The translations under genes and the position numbers were made by a program. A stretch of DNA of 64,000 bases from Paracoccus jeotgali (GTDB lineage Bacteria > Pseudomonadota > Alphaproteobacteria > Rhodobacterales > Rhodobacteraceae): the NCBI RefSeq assembly GCF_002865605.1, contig NZ_CP025584.1:62001-126000 (forward strand), written 5' to 3'. The first letter of the stretch is position 1. Each line of letters begins with the position of its first letter. The notes under the pieces are model-generated. The model saw only the letters and a program-made list of their open reading frames with translations, had not been told where the DNA came from and searched no databases. Shown here piece by piece: positions 7,902 to 17,724 of the stretch.

Positions 7902-9675
7902 AGCCATCCGCAACCGCAGATCGGTGCGCGATGCCGCGCGCGATTTTCTGCGCCGCCTGCGTTATGCCTGTGCCAAGGCCTGCGCGGTGGCGCTGCAGAA
8001 CCTGGCCGGGCTGTGGCAGGACGCGACGATGCAGATGAATGTCGCGGCCTCGCTGAACAGGCGGGTGCGCCGGCCGTGCTATCACCTGGTCCTGAGCTGG
8101 CCGGCCGTCGAGACGCCGAGCGATCGCGAGCTGATCGGAGCCGCCCATCGGGCGATGACAGAGATGGGCGCAAGCGACTATCAATACGTGATCGCGGTGC
8201 ATCGCGACACGCCCCAGATCCATGTCCATATCGTCCTGAACCGGATCCATCCCGAGACCGGAGTGACGCTGTCGCTCAGCCATGATTATGCGCGCCTCGA
8301 ACATGCCTGCCGCATCATCGAGCATGCCTTCGGCTGGCCCCCTGACCGCGGCCGGTTTCAGCCGGAGCTGGTCGATGGGGAGATCCGTCTCGCCCCGCTG
8401 CCGGCGGCGCATTGGCAGGCAAAGCTTGCGCGGCGCGCGAAGGGCTGGCAGCGCGACCTCGATGACGGGCAGGTGGCCCCGCGAGACCCCTTCGCAGCCG
8501 AGCTTCTGGACCGCGCCCGAACTGTCTTCCAGCAGGCCAGGAATTGGGCGGCGCTTCACGCCGGTCTGATCGGACACGGGCTGCGCTATCTGCGGCATCG
8601 GTTCGGCGGACGGCTCGAACATGTCAGGAGCGGCGAGACGATGGCGGCCGGGGATCTTGGCAGCGCCTATACGCTGCCGCGCCTCGAAGCCAGCTGGGGC
8701 AGCTATCGCGCGGGTCCGGAGGTCGCCATCGACCGGCTGGGTGCCCGCGCCCGGTCGGGCCGCGCCTATCGCGAAGGCCGCGCCGCCCGGCGCCAGCTTC
8801 TGGCCGAACTGGAGGAGCAACAGAACCGCGAGGAGACGCAGCTGAGCGTCGTGGCAGCGGGTCTTTCCGCACTCAGGCGGCGCGCGCTGCGCCGGGTCCT
8901 GCGCCAGGACCACAAGCTTGCGCGGGCGCGCCTTCGCGCGGCCCTGCCGCTGCCGCGGCTCGCCGATTACGGGTTGACCAGCCGGGCCCCCGGGCAGGAC
9001 GCGCGGCGCTCTCGCGGCAGGCGGTGGGCGCGCCAGGTGACGCCGGTCCAGGCCTTGGATCACGGGGTCCTGGACCACGAGGCTCTGGATCACACGGCGC
9101 TGCGTCAGGCTTGGGCGCAGGCCGACGCTCTGAGCGCCGGCGGCGGCGCTGATCTCCGGATGACAGAAGATGGAGCCCTGCTCGTCCCGCGCCGCAATGG
9201 CCGGGGCAGCGTGGTGGGCGTGGACAGGTTCAGGCAGACAGAAGCCGGCGTCGATTATCAGCTCAGCGGTTGCAGCGCGCTCGGCGTGGCGCTGCTCGGT
9301 CCGCACGAGGCCCAGACCTGCATCATCGTCGCTGATGGGGCGACCGGCGCCTATCTCTCTGGGCGCTTCCCCGCCGTTCTCATCGCGGTCACCGGCCCGT
9401 CCCTCTCGCTTTGGACGGAAGCGCAATTGCTGGAGCTGGCCCGGGATCGCTGGGTTTACGCTCATGACAGCGGGGCCGCAGAGGATCAGCCCCTGCTGGA
9501 CCGCCTCGAGGAGCTGTTGCCCGACATCCGGATCCGCGCGCTGGATGCGAATTACTATTGTGCAGAGACTGACGAGCACGAGGCCGGTCAGGACGCACCA
9601 GACGAGGCTTGGGAGGGCGATCTCCCCGGGGCGGAAGAGCCTGGAGAAGAGGATGACTTCGACTTTTCCCCATGA
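7885..9675 (+). CDS. Relaxase / mobilisation endonuclease
   Basis: Relaxase of 596 residues that would nick the transfer origin and lead the strand during conjugative mobilisation. The N-terminal domain carries CYHLVLSWP, and around residues 105-120 the metal-binding HRDTPQIHVHIVLNRI, the HxHxH-type motif of relaxases. A Tyr in the first 30 residues (RLRYACAK) could be the nucleophile, but I cannot prove it. The C-terminal half is Arg/Ala-rich with an acidic tail and is less conserved. A second in-frame ATG lies at 7891. No type IV secretion genes are in the window, so transfer would need a helper. Confidence 0.85.
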   Translation: MTMLAKAIRNRRSVRDAARDFLRRLRYACAKACAVALQNLAGLWQDATMQMNVAASLNRRVRRPCYHLVLSWPAVETPSDRELIGAAHRAMTEMGASDYQYVIAVHRDTPQIHVHIVLNRIHPETGVTLSLSHDYARLEHACRIIEHAFGWPPDRGRFQPELVDGEIRLAPLPAAHWQAKLARRAKGWQRDLDDGQVAPRDPFAAELLDRARTVFQQARNWAALHAGLIGHGLRYLRHRFGGRLEHVRSGETMAAGDLGSAYTLPRLEASWGSYRAGPEVAIDRLGARARSGRAYREGRAARRQLLAELEEQQNREETQLSVVAAGLSALRRRALRRVLRQDHKLARARLRAALPLPRLADYGLTSRAPGQDARRSRGRRWARQVTPVQALDHGVLDHEALDHTALRQAWAQADALSAGGGADLRMTEDGALLVPRRNGRGSVVGVDRFRQTEAGVDYQLSGCSALGVALLGPHEAQTCIIVADGATGAYLSGRFPAVLIAVTGPSLSLWTEAQLLELARDRWVYAHDSGAAEDQPLLDRLEELLPDIRIRALDANYYCAETDEHEAGQDAPDEAWEGDLPGAEEPGEEDDFDFSP

Positions 9676-9827
9676 ATCGTCAGTTCACGCCGCGCTTATG
9701 CCAAAAATCCCCTGCCTGAGGGGCTGACGCGGCTCATACTGAAGCCAGACCCCGGACAGAGATGCCCGCGCCCCCACCGTTCTCCCGCCTCGCCCTGCAA
9801 GTGCGGCACCAGGAAAGGATTGCCCTC

Positions 9828-12161
9828 GTGACCACCCATTCCCCGCCGCGCCGCCCGCCGCCCGGTGCCACCGCTGACGCTGCGGCTCCGGCGCCGATCT
9901 GCTGCACCCAGGTGCCTTCCCTCTTGCCGGGACATGATCTCGCCGCCGGCACGCGTCCGGCGCATGAAGGCCTTGCCGTGGCGGCAGCGGAAGTGACACC
10001 CGAGGCCGCAGCGGCAGGGTCCGGCGGGACAGGATCTGGCTTGGCGAAGTTTGGCTTGGCGGAGCTGGGCTTGTCGGGGTCCGACACCCGGTCCAACAGC
10101 GGGGCGGCTCAGATGGACGTCGATGCCGCCCCTGCGAACCAGGCGGAGACAGGGTTCGTGGCACCCGGCGATCATGTGGCGGTCCAACCGTCCAACGGTC
10201 CAACAGATGCGGGCGATCTCCTGGACGCGGATGACGTGGTGTCTGATCTGCCCGGGAAGGGTGGAGAGACCATCGCCTGCGGCGATACCGGGCCGGCCCC
10301 GCGCCCCGGCGCCTCCGAGGCGGCCGAACCCGCGGCGCCCGCACCAGGTGCCGAGGGGCCGGCGGATGCCCCGGCCGCCCCCGAACCCCGTTCGCACGTT
10401 CGGGACTTCCACGCGCAGCTGCACCGGGCGCTCGCGGGCACCGGCTTTCGGTTCGATGAGGTCATGGGCTGCATCTTCAATGGTGATGGCGCCATCTCGG
10501 GGCCGATCCGCCTCGTCAATCGCGCGTCGCGGATCAACAAGACCGGCCAGTGCTGGGAGCTGGAGTTTCTCGATCTCGACGACGACCTTCACCGGGTGAC
10601 CATGGCGCGCGCGACCGGTCGCACCGCGCAAGGTAGCCTGGACGCGACCTTCCGCGACCGCAACTTTAACTATTTCGTGGCCTACGACCATCTCATGGAC
10701 ATGCTCAACAGCATGAAGGAGGTGCCGCGCGGCTGGCGCGTGGACCACGCCGGCTGGTTTATCGACCCCAAAGGGCCGGCGAGCTTCGTCCGTCCGACCG
10801 GCGCGGTGCACCAGCCGCCGGGCGCCACCCCGTTGGTGCTTTACGGCGCCGACCGGTCCGGCCCGCCACCCCCCGGCAGCCTGCAGGGCTGGCAGGACGA
10901 GGTGGCAACGCTCGCGCTCGGCAATCCCGGTCTCGTCTTTGCCATTGCCGCCGCGCTTGCGGGTCCCCTGCTGCGGTTGGCCGGGATCGAGACCTGCGGC
11001 TTCAACATCTCCGGCGGCTCGGGGAGCGGCAAGTCGCTGTTCCTGCGGCTGGCGCTCAGCTGCGGCAGCGATCCGGCAAGACTGCCACCCTGGAGCGCTG
11101 CCCAGACCGGGCTCCAGCACCTCAGCGCGCGGGCGCAAGACGGTCTGATCGCGCTCGATGGCTTTCCCCGCGATCCCGACAGCCGGCTCATCCGCGCGCT
11201 CCTGGCGATTGCGGATGATGCAGGCTTCGGCCGCACGGTGCTGCCGGGCGACCCGGACGGGGCCACCCGCTGGCGGCGCCTGCTGTTGTCGAGTTCGGAG
11301 CTGCCGCTGGCCGCGGCGCTGCTGCGCAAGCGCAGGCCGCCGCCGGCAGCGCTGTTGTCGCGCTTCATCGAATTGCCAGCACCCTGGCAGCAAGACGGCG
11401 TCAACACCGCATTCCATGGAGCCGGTGACAGCTTGAGCTTTGCCCGCCGGCTCGAGGCGACCATGCGGCGCCAGCACGGCCATGTGCTTCCGGCCTTCCT
11501 CGATCGTCTGGTCGCCGATCTCGCTGCAGTGGAAGCCGATCTGCCGCGCCAGATCGCGGATCATGTCGATGAGATCAAGCAGCTCTGGCCGGGCGGACGG
11601 ATGGGGGATGCGCGCCAGACCCACGCCGCGGCCGAGCGCCTGGCGCTGGTTGCCTGCGCAGGCGAGCTGGCCATCGGCTGGCATCTCCTGCCCTGGCCCG
11701 CGGGCACCGCCAAGGCCGCGGTGCTGCGGATGGCGGGCCTGGCGCTGCCCACCGGTGGGTCAGGAGGCGGCCCCGGCAGCATCGGCCGGCTGCGCGACTT
11801 CGTGGGCCGCCATGAGCGCGAGATCATTGATCTCGATCGCGCGACAGCGATCACGCGCCGCAGCGAGGGAGATCGCGACCCACCTCCGGAGCAGATCGGC
11901 TGGCAGGATCAGCGCTATCTCTACCTGCGCCCCGACGCCGTCCGCGCGGCCTTCACGGACCTCGACGCGCTGCTCGCTGCCTGGCAGGAAGAGGATCTTC
12001 TGGTCCCAGGCGGCGAGAAGCGCTCGCTGCAATACAAGTTGCCAGCCACGAAGCTCGCCCACCGCCCGCGCGCTTATCGCATTGACCGCCAGAAGCTGGC
12101 GCAGAGCGAGGATGACGAGACGGATCTCTGGCTTGATGGCGCCGACGATGAGGCAGGGTGA
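9828..12161 (+). CDS. DUF927-domain ATPase, plasmid-type
   Basis: Protein of about 777 residues. The first 190 residues are a low-complexity Ala/Pro/Gly region. The rest matches the DUF927 helicase-like family: GWRVDHAGWFIDPKG, then a Walker A motif GGSGSGKSLFLRLAL near residue 400 and IALDGFPRDP as a candidate Walker B. The frame opens upstream to an ATG at 9762, but the GTG at 9828 has AGGAAAGGA at the right distance, so it is preferred. DUF927 proteins are common on plasmids and integrative elements and are thought to act in DNA processing; the exact role is unknown. It follows the relaxase on the same strand. Confidence 0.75.
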   Translation: MTTHSPPRRPPPGATADAAAPAPICCTQVPSLLPGHDLAAGTRPAHEGLAVAAAEVTPEAAAAGSGGTGSGLAKFGLAELGLSGSDTRSNSGAAQMDVDAAPANQAETGFVAPGDHVAVQPSNGPTDAGDLLDADDVVSDLPGKGGETIACGDTGPAPRPGASEAAEPAAPAPGAEGPADAPAAPEPRSHVRDFHAQLHRALAGTGFRFDEVMGCIFNGDGAISGPIRLVNRASRINKTGQCWELEFLDLDDDLHRVTMARATGRTAQGSLDATFRDRNFNYFVAYDHLMDMLNSMKEVPRGWRVDHAGWFIDPKGPASFVRPTGAVHQPPGATPLVLYGADRSGPPPPGSLQGWQDEVATLALGNPGLVFAIAAALAGPLLRLAGIETCGFNISGGSGSGKSLFLRLALSCGSDPARLPPWSAAQTGLQHLSARAQDGLIALDGFPRDPDSRLIRALLAIADDAGFGRTVLPGDPDGATRWRRLLLSSSELPLAAALLRKRRPPPAALLSRFIELPAPWQQDGVNTAFHGAGDSLSFARRLEATMRRQHGHVLPAFLDRLVADLAAVEADLPRQIADHVDEIKQLWPGGRMGDARQTHAAAERLALVACAGELAIGWHLLPWPAGTAKAAVLRMAGLALPTGGSGGGPGSIGRLRDFVGRHEREIIDLDRATAITRRSEGDRDPPPEQIGWQDQRYLYLRPDAVRAAFTDLDALLAAWQEEDLLVPGGEKRSLQYKLPATKLAHRPRAYRIDRQKLAQSEDDETDLWLDGADDEAG

Positions 12162-12230
12162 GGGGGCTGGCAGGTGAGGCGGGCCTGGGCCGGGCAGACT
12201 TCAGCGGTGGCGCAGCCCGGAGCTAACCCG

Positions 12231-12401
12231 TCAGCTTGAGGGTGGGTCAGTCATCTCCAGCCACTGCGCCAGCGCGCGCCGTATCATCTCCGGCCGCGTC
12301 GGCAGGTCCGGCTCGATCCGACGTCGCTCGTCGATTGCCGCGATCATCGCCTGAGACAGGCGGAGATTGATCGCTTCCGTATCTTTTCTGGGAGGAGCCA
12401 T
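12231..12401 (-). CDS. Small ribbon-helix-helix protein
   Basis: Frame of 56 residues on the opposite strand to its neighbours: MAPPRKDTEAINLRLSQ, then RPEMIRRALAQWLEM. A beta strand followed by two helices is the CopG/Arc ribbon-helix-helix layout, so it is likely a DNA-binding repressor or copy-control type protein. AGGA lies upstream of the ATG. It is divergent from the 183-residue gene at 12526, so the 124 bases between them probably hold both promoters and an operator. Confidence 0.6.
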   Translation of the reverse strand: MAPPRKDTEAINLRLSQAMIAAIDERRRIEPDLPTRPEMIRRALAQWLEMTDPPSS

Positions 12402-12525
12402 ATAATTTTAAGTTCCTATGTTGACACCGAGATACCAATGTGCCAAATTGATCGGGCCGAGACAAGGAGTCCTACGTCCTTGCCTCAGCCCTGACCACAG
12501 ACGTTCTCGGATAAGGAGACCGACC

Positions 12526-13077
12526 ATGGCTAAAGCCATTACTACCATGCAGGTTGGCGTGACTGAAGTCCTGCCGCTTGCGAAGACCCCCATCACCTGC
12601 GCATTTTCGCAGATGCTGGCGGCGCTTACCACGCATCTCGTCGCCGAACGCAGCTTCGGCACGCGCGATCTGTCCGCGGCTGAGCGAGCCCTCTGGCTGC
12701 AGGAGGCGGCGCTCGTGCGCAGCCAGCTGCTGGATCTTCTGATCGAAATCCAGGAAACCGCCCAAGCCTCGCCTCTCGACCGGCCGCTGGTCCGGATGGC
12801 AGGGGTGGTGGAATGGCTGGTGCGGTCTGATGAGCCGGACGAGTTCATCCGCCGCTTCTCGGCTCTGCCGGGTTACGCGCCGTTCCTGTCCATTCCGGGC
12901 GCGGACATGGCCTCGGCTGCGATCACCGCGCTGATGCGCCGGGCCGAGCGGGGCCTCGAGATGCTGGCGGATCTTCCCCGCTATCGCGGCGCGCCCGCGT
13001 GCGCGCAACGCCATCTTGCTGGCAGCGGCCCGGTGCAGGCAGCCGATCAGGTCCTCGCACCGCTTCAGGCCGCCTGA
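12526..13077 (+). CDS. Hypothetical protein, 183 residues
   Basis: I do not recognise the family. The ATG at 12526 has AAGGAG 13 bases upstream. The protein is helical: AFSQMLAALTTHLVAERSF, AERALWLQEAALVRSQLLDL, PLVRMAGVVEWLVRSDEPD. There is no membrane segment or catalytic motif. It lies between the small ribbon-helix-helix gene and the GIY-YIG gene in the plasmid backbone. It could relate to plasmid maintenance, but that is only context. Confidence 0.6.
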   Translation: MAKAITTMQVGVTEVLPLAKTPITCAFSQMLAALTTHLVAERSFGTRDLSAAERALWLQEAALVRSQLLDLLIEIQETAQASPLDRPLVRMAGVVEWLVRSDEPDEFIRRFSALPGYAPFLSIPGADMASAAITALMRRAERGLEMLADLPRYRGAPACAQRHLAGSGPVQAADQVLAPLQAA

Positions 13078-13215
13078 GCCCCCCCCAAAAAAAAATCCTC
13101 GCTGATCGGTCCGGCTGACCCCCGGGCTGACGGGCACGGCATCATTCAGGATCAGTCCTGGGCTGCTGCCGTGTCCGTGGCGAACCCCTCCCGCACAGAA
13201 CAAGGAGCGCTGCCC

Positions 13216-14202
13216 ATGTGCCGCCATCACCACCACACCCCTGCCACTCCTGAACAGACCCTCACCATCGCGGGCGAGGCCCTGCCGATCCATGACGCCG
13301 ACATCCCGCCGCAATGGGCCGAGAGGGCGCGGCGCAAGGGCTACGATGCCGTCTGCCGCGTCAAGGATCGCTATCACATCGCGCTCTGTTGCCACCGCTG
13401 CGGCGAAATGGTGTCGGTGAAAGCCTTTACTCTCATGAACAACCGCCCGCGCTGTCCGACTTGTCTCGGACGCAAATGGGACGGCGAGGCCCAACAAGCC
13501 GGCCTCGTCTTCCTGCGCCGCGACCCCCGCCACACGCAGTATGGCCTCTTCCGCGCCGGCTGCGGCCATGAGGTCCGGCGCCAGTGGGAACTGATCCGCC
13601 GGATCGGCGCCGGCAAGGTGGGCCTGCGCTGTGAGACCTGCCATCTGGCCATTGAGCAGGCCGAAGCCCGCGCGCAAGGCTGGACCCGTCTCGGGACCGA
13701 CCCGAAGAACAATCAGAATTACCGGCTCTACCGCCATCTTTGCGGGCATCGGCAACGGATTGCGCGGGCCAATGTCCAGAGCGGGCGTTTCGGCTGTGGC
13801 CACTGCGATCCCGGCTGGATTGCCGCACCAAGCTTCATCTATGCGATGCGCTTCCAGCTGACGGACGGTGAGACGGTCGTGAAGCTGGGCTTCTCCCGCA
13901 ATCCGGTGTCGCGGCTCCGCTTCCAGCTTGCCCGGAGCCTCGATCAGGACTGCGCCCTGCTCCAGCAGATCCGGATCGCCACCGGCCGCAAGGCCTTGAG
14001 CCTCGAAAAACAACTGCATGCGCGGCTCCGCAAGACCTTTCCAGAGGCGGTCGTGGCGAAGGAGCGCTTCGAAAGCGTCATCAATGTCGGCTCGGAGATC
14101 TACGAGGGTTGGCTCGAGCCGGTCATCCTCCGCCATCTCGACGAACTGGCGGCAAGGGAAGAGCGTGCGCGTCGCTCAGGTCGAGGGAGGGAAACGGACT
14201 GA
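13216..14202 (+). CDS. GIY-YIG nuclease-family protein with zinc ribbons
   Basis: Protein of 328 residues. The ATG at 13216 follows AAGGAG; an in-frame ATG further upstream at 13171 lacks one. The N-terminus is His-rich (CRHHHH). Three CxxC-type pairs follow (CCHRCGE, CPTCLG, CETC, CGHCD), suggesting zinc ribbons that recognise DNA. The C-terminal part, from about residue 205 (FIYAMRF, VVKLGFSRNPVSRLRFQL, EKQLHARLRKTFP), matches the T5orf172-like branch of GIY-YIG nucleases: strand, Lys-Leu-Gly-Phe-Ser, Arg and Glu in order. It may cut or process DNA of incoming elements. Confidence 0.7.
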   Translation: MCRHHHHTPATPEQTLTIAGEALPIHDADIPPQWAERARRKGYDAVCRVKDRYHIALCCHRCGEMVSVKAFTLMNNRPRCPTCLGRKWDGEAQQAGLVFLRRDPRHTQYGLFRAGCGHEVRRQWELIRRIGAGKVGLRCETCHLAIEQAEARAQGWTRLGTDPKNNQNYRLYRHLCGHRQRIARANVQSGRFGCGHCDPGWIAAPSFIYAMRFQLTDGETVVKLGFSRNPVSRLRFQLARSLDQDCALLQQIRIATGRKALSLEKQLHARLRKTFPEAVVAKERFESVINVGSEIYEGWLEPVILRHLDELAAREERARRSGRGRETD

Positions 14203-14494
14203 CACGCTCGACGAGCGACCGGCGACCCGGCAGAAACCACTGACAGATGCTGGCCATCTGCAGAACTGGGGCGAACATGCTGGACTGATTGCTCTTGCTT
14301 CCGCGCGTGGGATCCAGGGTTGGACGAAAGTAACGACCGACCCGCCCGCAGCGGCCAGCCCCTTCTCCCCAGAAGAGAGCCAAGCCGGTGGCCCCAACCT
14401 GCAGACGGGCTAAGCCGTCCCTCCGGTTGGACCACCGGCCAACTTGGGGGTCGCTTATCCGGGCCGGTTCACGTCATCAGAGGCGGCCTGGATC

Positions 14495-14728
14495 CTAGTG
14501 AACTGCTGAACATTCCTCGTCGCCCTGTAATAGCAATCGAAGCTCTCTCGCCTCGGCGGCAGTGATCTCGCGACCTTGCGCGCGCATGAATGCGCCAATC
14601 ACGAACAGCGCTTCTTCAACACTGCTGGTTTCGAGGTTCAGAAAGCAGTCGGCAAGCGGCACAGGACTGATTTGATGTCTTTCTCGCGCCTGTCTTATGC
14701 GGCGCAGCGCATTAATTGACGCGGTCAT
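14495..14728 (-). CDS. Hypothetical protein coupled to RTX gene
   Basis: Small helical protein of 77 residues (SINALRRIRQARERHQ, SVEEALFVIGAFMRAQGR, TAAEARELRLLLQGD). Its ATG shares one base with the TGA of the RTX gene (TGATG), so translation is probably coupled. No known domain is recognised. Cotranscription suggests a role in making or controlling the RTX protein. Confidence 0.55.
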   Translation of the reverse strand: MTASINALRRIRQARERHQISPVPLADCFLNLETSSVEEALFVIGAFMRAQGREITAAEARELRLLLQGDEECSAVH

Positions 14729-16692
14729 CAACGCGATCTTTCTTTAGGCAATGGATCGGACTGTAGATACACCCACCGCCTCTGCAGCCGCCTCACCATC
14801 CGGGACAGCAGGAACCGCGAGACGCGGCCTGCCCGGTTGCGCGGCGTGAACCAGCGGGCGAGTTTGGGGCCGATCCACCAGTAGAAGGCGATGAAGGCCC
14901 GCCCTGCCCGGTAGTTGCGCAGCGTGTTGTCGCGGAAGGCGCGCAGGTAGCAGACGTCGGGGTGCATCGGGTCGCCGTAAGTGGCGGTGGCGACGAAACA
15001 CGAGCCGCCGCTGTCGGGGGTGGAGGCGGGGTCGTCCTCGGGCGGCACGCGGTCGGGGTCGGTGGGGGGTTCGCCGTCCATGACGTCGCGGGTGAAGTCC
15101 TCGACGCTCATGTGGCCGAGACCCTTGAACAGCGTCGTGGTGCCGTCGCTGTAGGTGACCTTCATGTCCATGCGGTCGCTGCCGTCGGAGGCGGGTTCGG
15201 GCTCGCAGGCGTATTCGGACCCGGCCGAGAAGGCGCGCGCACCGGTGGTCATGTTGAACTCGTAGAAATCCACGCCGACCTGGAAATCGGTGATGGTGGT
15301 CACCGAATTGCTGACGATGACAAAGGTGTCGCTGCCGGCGCCGCCGGTCATGATCACCTCGCCGCCATCGGCGCCGATCAGCGTGTCGTTGCCATTGCCG
15401 CCGATCAGGATGTCGACATCGCCCTCGTCGGCGCGGCCGTATTCGTCGCCCGCCTGCAGCCGGTCATCGCCGTCGCCGCCGATCAGCGTGTCACTGCCCT
15501 TGCCGCCGATCAGAACGTCGTTGCCCGCGCCGCCGTCGAGCTTGTCGTGGCCCTCCCCGCCAAGCAGCCGGTCCGCGCCCTCCCCGCCTTCCAGCAGGTC
15601 ATTCCCGGCGCCGCCGTTCAGGATGTCATTGCCCGGCCCGCCCTTGATGGTGTCGTTGCCGGCGCCGCCGAGCAGCGTGTCATTGCCGCGCCCGCCCGAG
15701 ATCAAATCGTCGCCGAAGCCGCCCTCGATCCGGTCATCGCCGCCGTTGCCGTAAAGCGTGTCATTGCCGGCGCCGCCATAGATCGTGTCGTTGCCGCTGC
15801 CGCCATAGATGATGTCATCGCCCTCGCCGCCGTCGATCCAGTCGTCGTCGAGCCCGCCGGCGATGCTGTCATCGCCCTTGCCGCCATGGATCACGTCGGT
15901 CGATTTGCCGCCATCGATCCAGTCGCCGCCATCGCCGCCATAGATGGTGTCGGCACCCATTCCGCCGTCGATATGCACGCCGTCGTCATTGTCGGCGTGG
16001 ATTTCCTCGGCGTCGCGGCCGCCGCGCTGGTGGTGAAACTCGCTCTCGTCGCGGTCCAGATCGAAGGCGGGGAAGGTGTCGACATAATCCTCGTATGCGA
16101 TGTCGGCGCTGGCCGGGACGCCGTGCGCCCAGTCCTTCGGCCATTCGATGAAATGCGGTTCCTGATTGCCCCGGATCGCCTCTTCGGGCGGCACCTCGCG
16201 CGCGCCTTCCAACGCATAGAGGATGTTCCCGTTGATCAAGATCCAAGGCTGCTCGTTATGTTCGACAATGCGGACATGCGAGGGCAGGTTGGCGAAGTCG
16301 ATCTCTTTGCCGTCCACCGCAATCTTGTCGCGCGAGGCGTCGAAATCATCGAGCCGGCCGACGATCTTCTTCGTCGAGCCTTCGGTGATGAAGTTGAAGG
16401 TGTCGCTGCCCTCGCCGCCAAAGACGTGCGAGCCATGCGGTGCGATCTTGTCGCCGCTGTGGATGTGGATGACGTCGTCGCCGTCAAGCGCGTAGACATG
16501 AGCTTGCGAGGCACCGATCGGCGCGGAATAGATGACATCGTCGCCATGAGTGCCGACCACCATGCCGCCATCGCTGGAATGGCTGGGCGCGTGGATGGTG
16601 CCACCCGCGGTGCCGGCGTTGTGAAGGAGATGATCGGGGAGCTCGGACCCCTCATGGGCGGAACGGGGAGAAAGATGGCCTGCGGTCTGCAT
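14728..16692 (-). CDS. RTX calcium-binding repeat protein with CFI-box C-terminus
   Basis: Protein of 654 residues. About twenty hemolysin-type nonapeptide repeats ([16 protein letters not shown] and variants) run roughly from residue 255 to 470; these bind calcium after export and typify type I secreted proteins. Two further GG-D-type units lie nearer the N-terminus. The C-terminus is unusual: [15 protein letters not shown] matches the CFI-box C-terminal domain, followed by [17 protein letters not shown], a possible membrane-associated helix, and a basic tail. The ATG at 16692 has GAGG upstream; the frame opens 25 codons further. No TolC or ABC exporter genes are nearby. No enzyme domain is visible, so adhesion or a surface role is possible. 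Confidence 0.8.
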   Translation of the reverse strand: MQTAGHLSPRSAHEGSELPDHLLHNAGTAGGTIHAPSHSSDGGMVVGTHGDDVIYSAPIGASQAHVYALDGDDVIHIHSGDKIAPHGSHVFGGEGSDTFNFITEGSTKKIVGRLDDFDASRDKIAVDGKEIDFANLPSHVRIVEHNEQPWILINGNILYALEGAREVPPEEAIRGNQEPHFIEWPKDWAHGVPASADIAYEDYVDTFPAFDLDRDESEFHHQRGGRDAEEIHADNDDGVHIDGGMGADTIYGGDGGDWIDGGKSTDVIHGGKGDDSIAGGLDDDWIDGGEGDDIIYGGSGNDTIYGGAGNDTLYGNGGDDRIEGGFGDDLISGGRGNDTLLGGAGNDTIKGGPGNDILNGGAGNDLLEGGEGADRLLGGEGHDKLDGGAGNDVLIGGKGSDTLIGGDGDDRLQAGDEYGRADEGDVDILIGGNGNDTLIGADGGEVIMTGGAGSDTFVIVSNSVTTITDFQVGVDFYEFNMTTGARAFSAGSEYACEPEPASDGSDRMDMKVTYSDGTTTLFKGLGHMSVEDFTRDVMDGEPPTDPDRVPPEDDPASTPDSGGSCFVATATYGDPMHPDVCYLRAFRDNTLRNYRAGRAFIAFYWWIGPKLARWFTPRNRAGRVSRFLLSRMVRRLQRRWVYLQSDPLPKERSR

Positions 16693-17140
16693 GTCGCTTC
16701 GCCTCGCGCTTGTGATGGGGACACACGCTAAAGCTGCAACTCGGTACACCACAGGTTGATCGAACAACCGCGAGACGAATTCAAGCGGGAAATAGGTCTA
16801 TTACGGGTTCTGACGAACTGATTTTGCTTGGGTAGCTTGCAACCACAGGACGTAATCCGCGGCGTAGATGCGCCGTCAGCTTGAGCCGTCACCATTCCAT
16901 GGGTCTTAGAGGTGCCGCCGGGGATGTGGTTCCCACGATGTCGTGCTCAGGACCGTTGCTGGCGTCCGTTAACGACACTTGATGAGATGGGCCCGGCGGG
17001 CATTGCACCGAACAAGCATCATGTCGGCAGCCACGCGCTGGCCACCGGCCAAAGGACGTGCCCAAATGACCTTATGAATGCGGGTGCGAAAAAAGGGCAG
17101 CGAACCAAAAAGGGTTGGCCGCTCTCCTGCTTCGGCAAAG
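16693..17140. other. No gene recognised
   Basis: About 450 bases upstream of the RTX gene. I see no supported gene. It should hold the RTX promoter. Composition is less GC-rich near 16740-16860 than in the flanking genes. Confidence 0.5.
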
Positions 17141-17401
17141 TCAATCTTCTTGTGTCAAGTGACTTGACTGCGACGAACCCGTTGCCAAAGCCCTGATCCT
17201 GCCTGAGCAGTAATCGATTGCTGCAGCAGCAATGCCTGTCAGCCAGGATAGTCTTGATAGCACTATGACTCTGTTTGCGTAGAGCGGTGTGCGAGTGCCA
17301 TCCAGGCTTTCTCCCATCAAATCTGGGCCAAGCTGGGCAACGATCAAGAATACTTGGCCTGTCGCAAGGCACCTCACGCGCTTTCCTATCAAATTCTTCA
17401 T
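17141..17401 (-). CDS. Small hypothetical protein
   Basis: Frame of 86 residues from an ATG at 17401: MKNLIGKRVRCLATGQVFLI, then GESLDGTRTPLYANRVIVLS. The first 50 residues look like a small beta-rich fold; the rest looks random. There is a weak AGGTG upstream. I recognise no family; it may be a decayed gene. Confidence 0.35.
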   Translation of the reverse strand: MKNLIGKRVRCLATGQVFLIVAQLGPDLMGESLDGTRTPLYANRVIVLSRLSWLTGIAAAAIDYCSGRIRALATGSSQSSHLTQED

Positions 17402-17572
17402 AAACGCACCTAGAGTTATGATAGTTTGCATCGGCCCAGCGGAATCTGCTGCGGTTAAGCCGCTCATCTACATTGCTCGGAAGGCGTGTGCAGGGCAAGG
17501 CATGATGAGGGCGGAAGTTGTTTTAGAAGCTGATTTACTCGCCACAAGCGCGTGTGGCGTATGATGATATCG

Positions 17573-17656
17573 AAGTGCCAGCATCCACGCCAGCAGCGTG
17601 TGCTTGTGCAGATCGGCCGCGTTTCCGGCGTGATAGATGTGCTGATAGGACAACAT
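17573..17656 (-). pseudogene. rlmJ: rlmJ 5' remnant
   Basis: The first 28 codons read MLSYQHIYHAGNAADLHKHT and LLAWMLAL, the characteristic start of RlmJ, the 23S rRNA adenine-2030 N6-methyltransferase. After this the frame loses all similarity and soon stops. Only the N-terminus survives, so the gene was cut by a rearrangement. It lies 26 bases beyond the U-rich tract of the small-RNA array on the same strand. Confidence 0.65.
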
Positions 17657-17681
17657 GCGGGTTTATCGCGCTCCTGCCCCG

Positions 17682-17724
17682 AAAAGGAAAGCGGCGGCGC
17701 CCAGGGAGGAGGGGGCGCCGCCGC
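17682..17724 (-). terminator. Rho-independent terminator ending the small-RNA array
   Basis: The last hairpin of the array (arms 17691-17702 and 17713-17724, 12 paired bases, almost all G/C) is followed on the minus strand by TTTCCTTTT. This gives a strong intrinsic terminator and fixes the direction of transcription as minus. Confidence 0.8.

Noticed and set aside
7756..9579. Minus frame of 607 codons opposite the relaxase
   Set aside because: No motif, and the plus frame has the relaxase HxHxH motif and coupled starts.
12472..14136. Minus frame of 554 codons opposite the hypothetical and GIY-YIG genes
   Set aside because: Antisense shadow; the plus frames have good ribosome sites and recognisable motifs.
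14962..16731. Long plus-strand frame opposite the RTX gene
   Set aside because: Its Val/Ala repeat pattern is the antisense of the RTX repeats.
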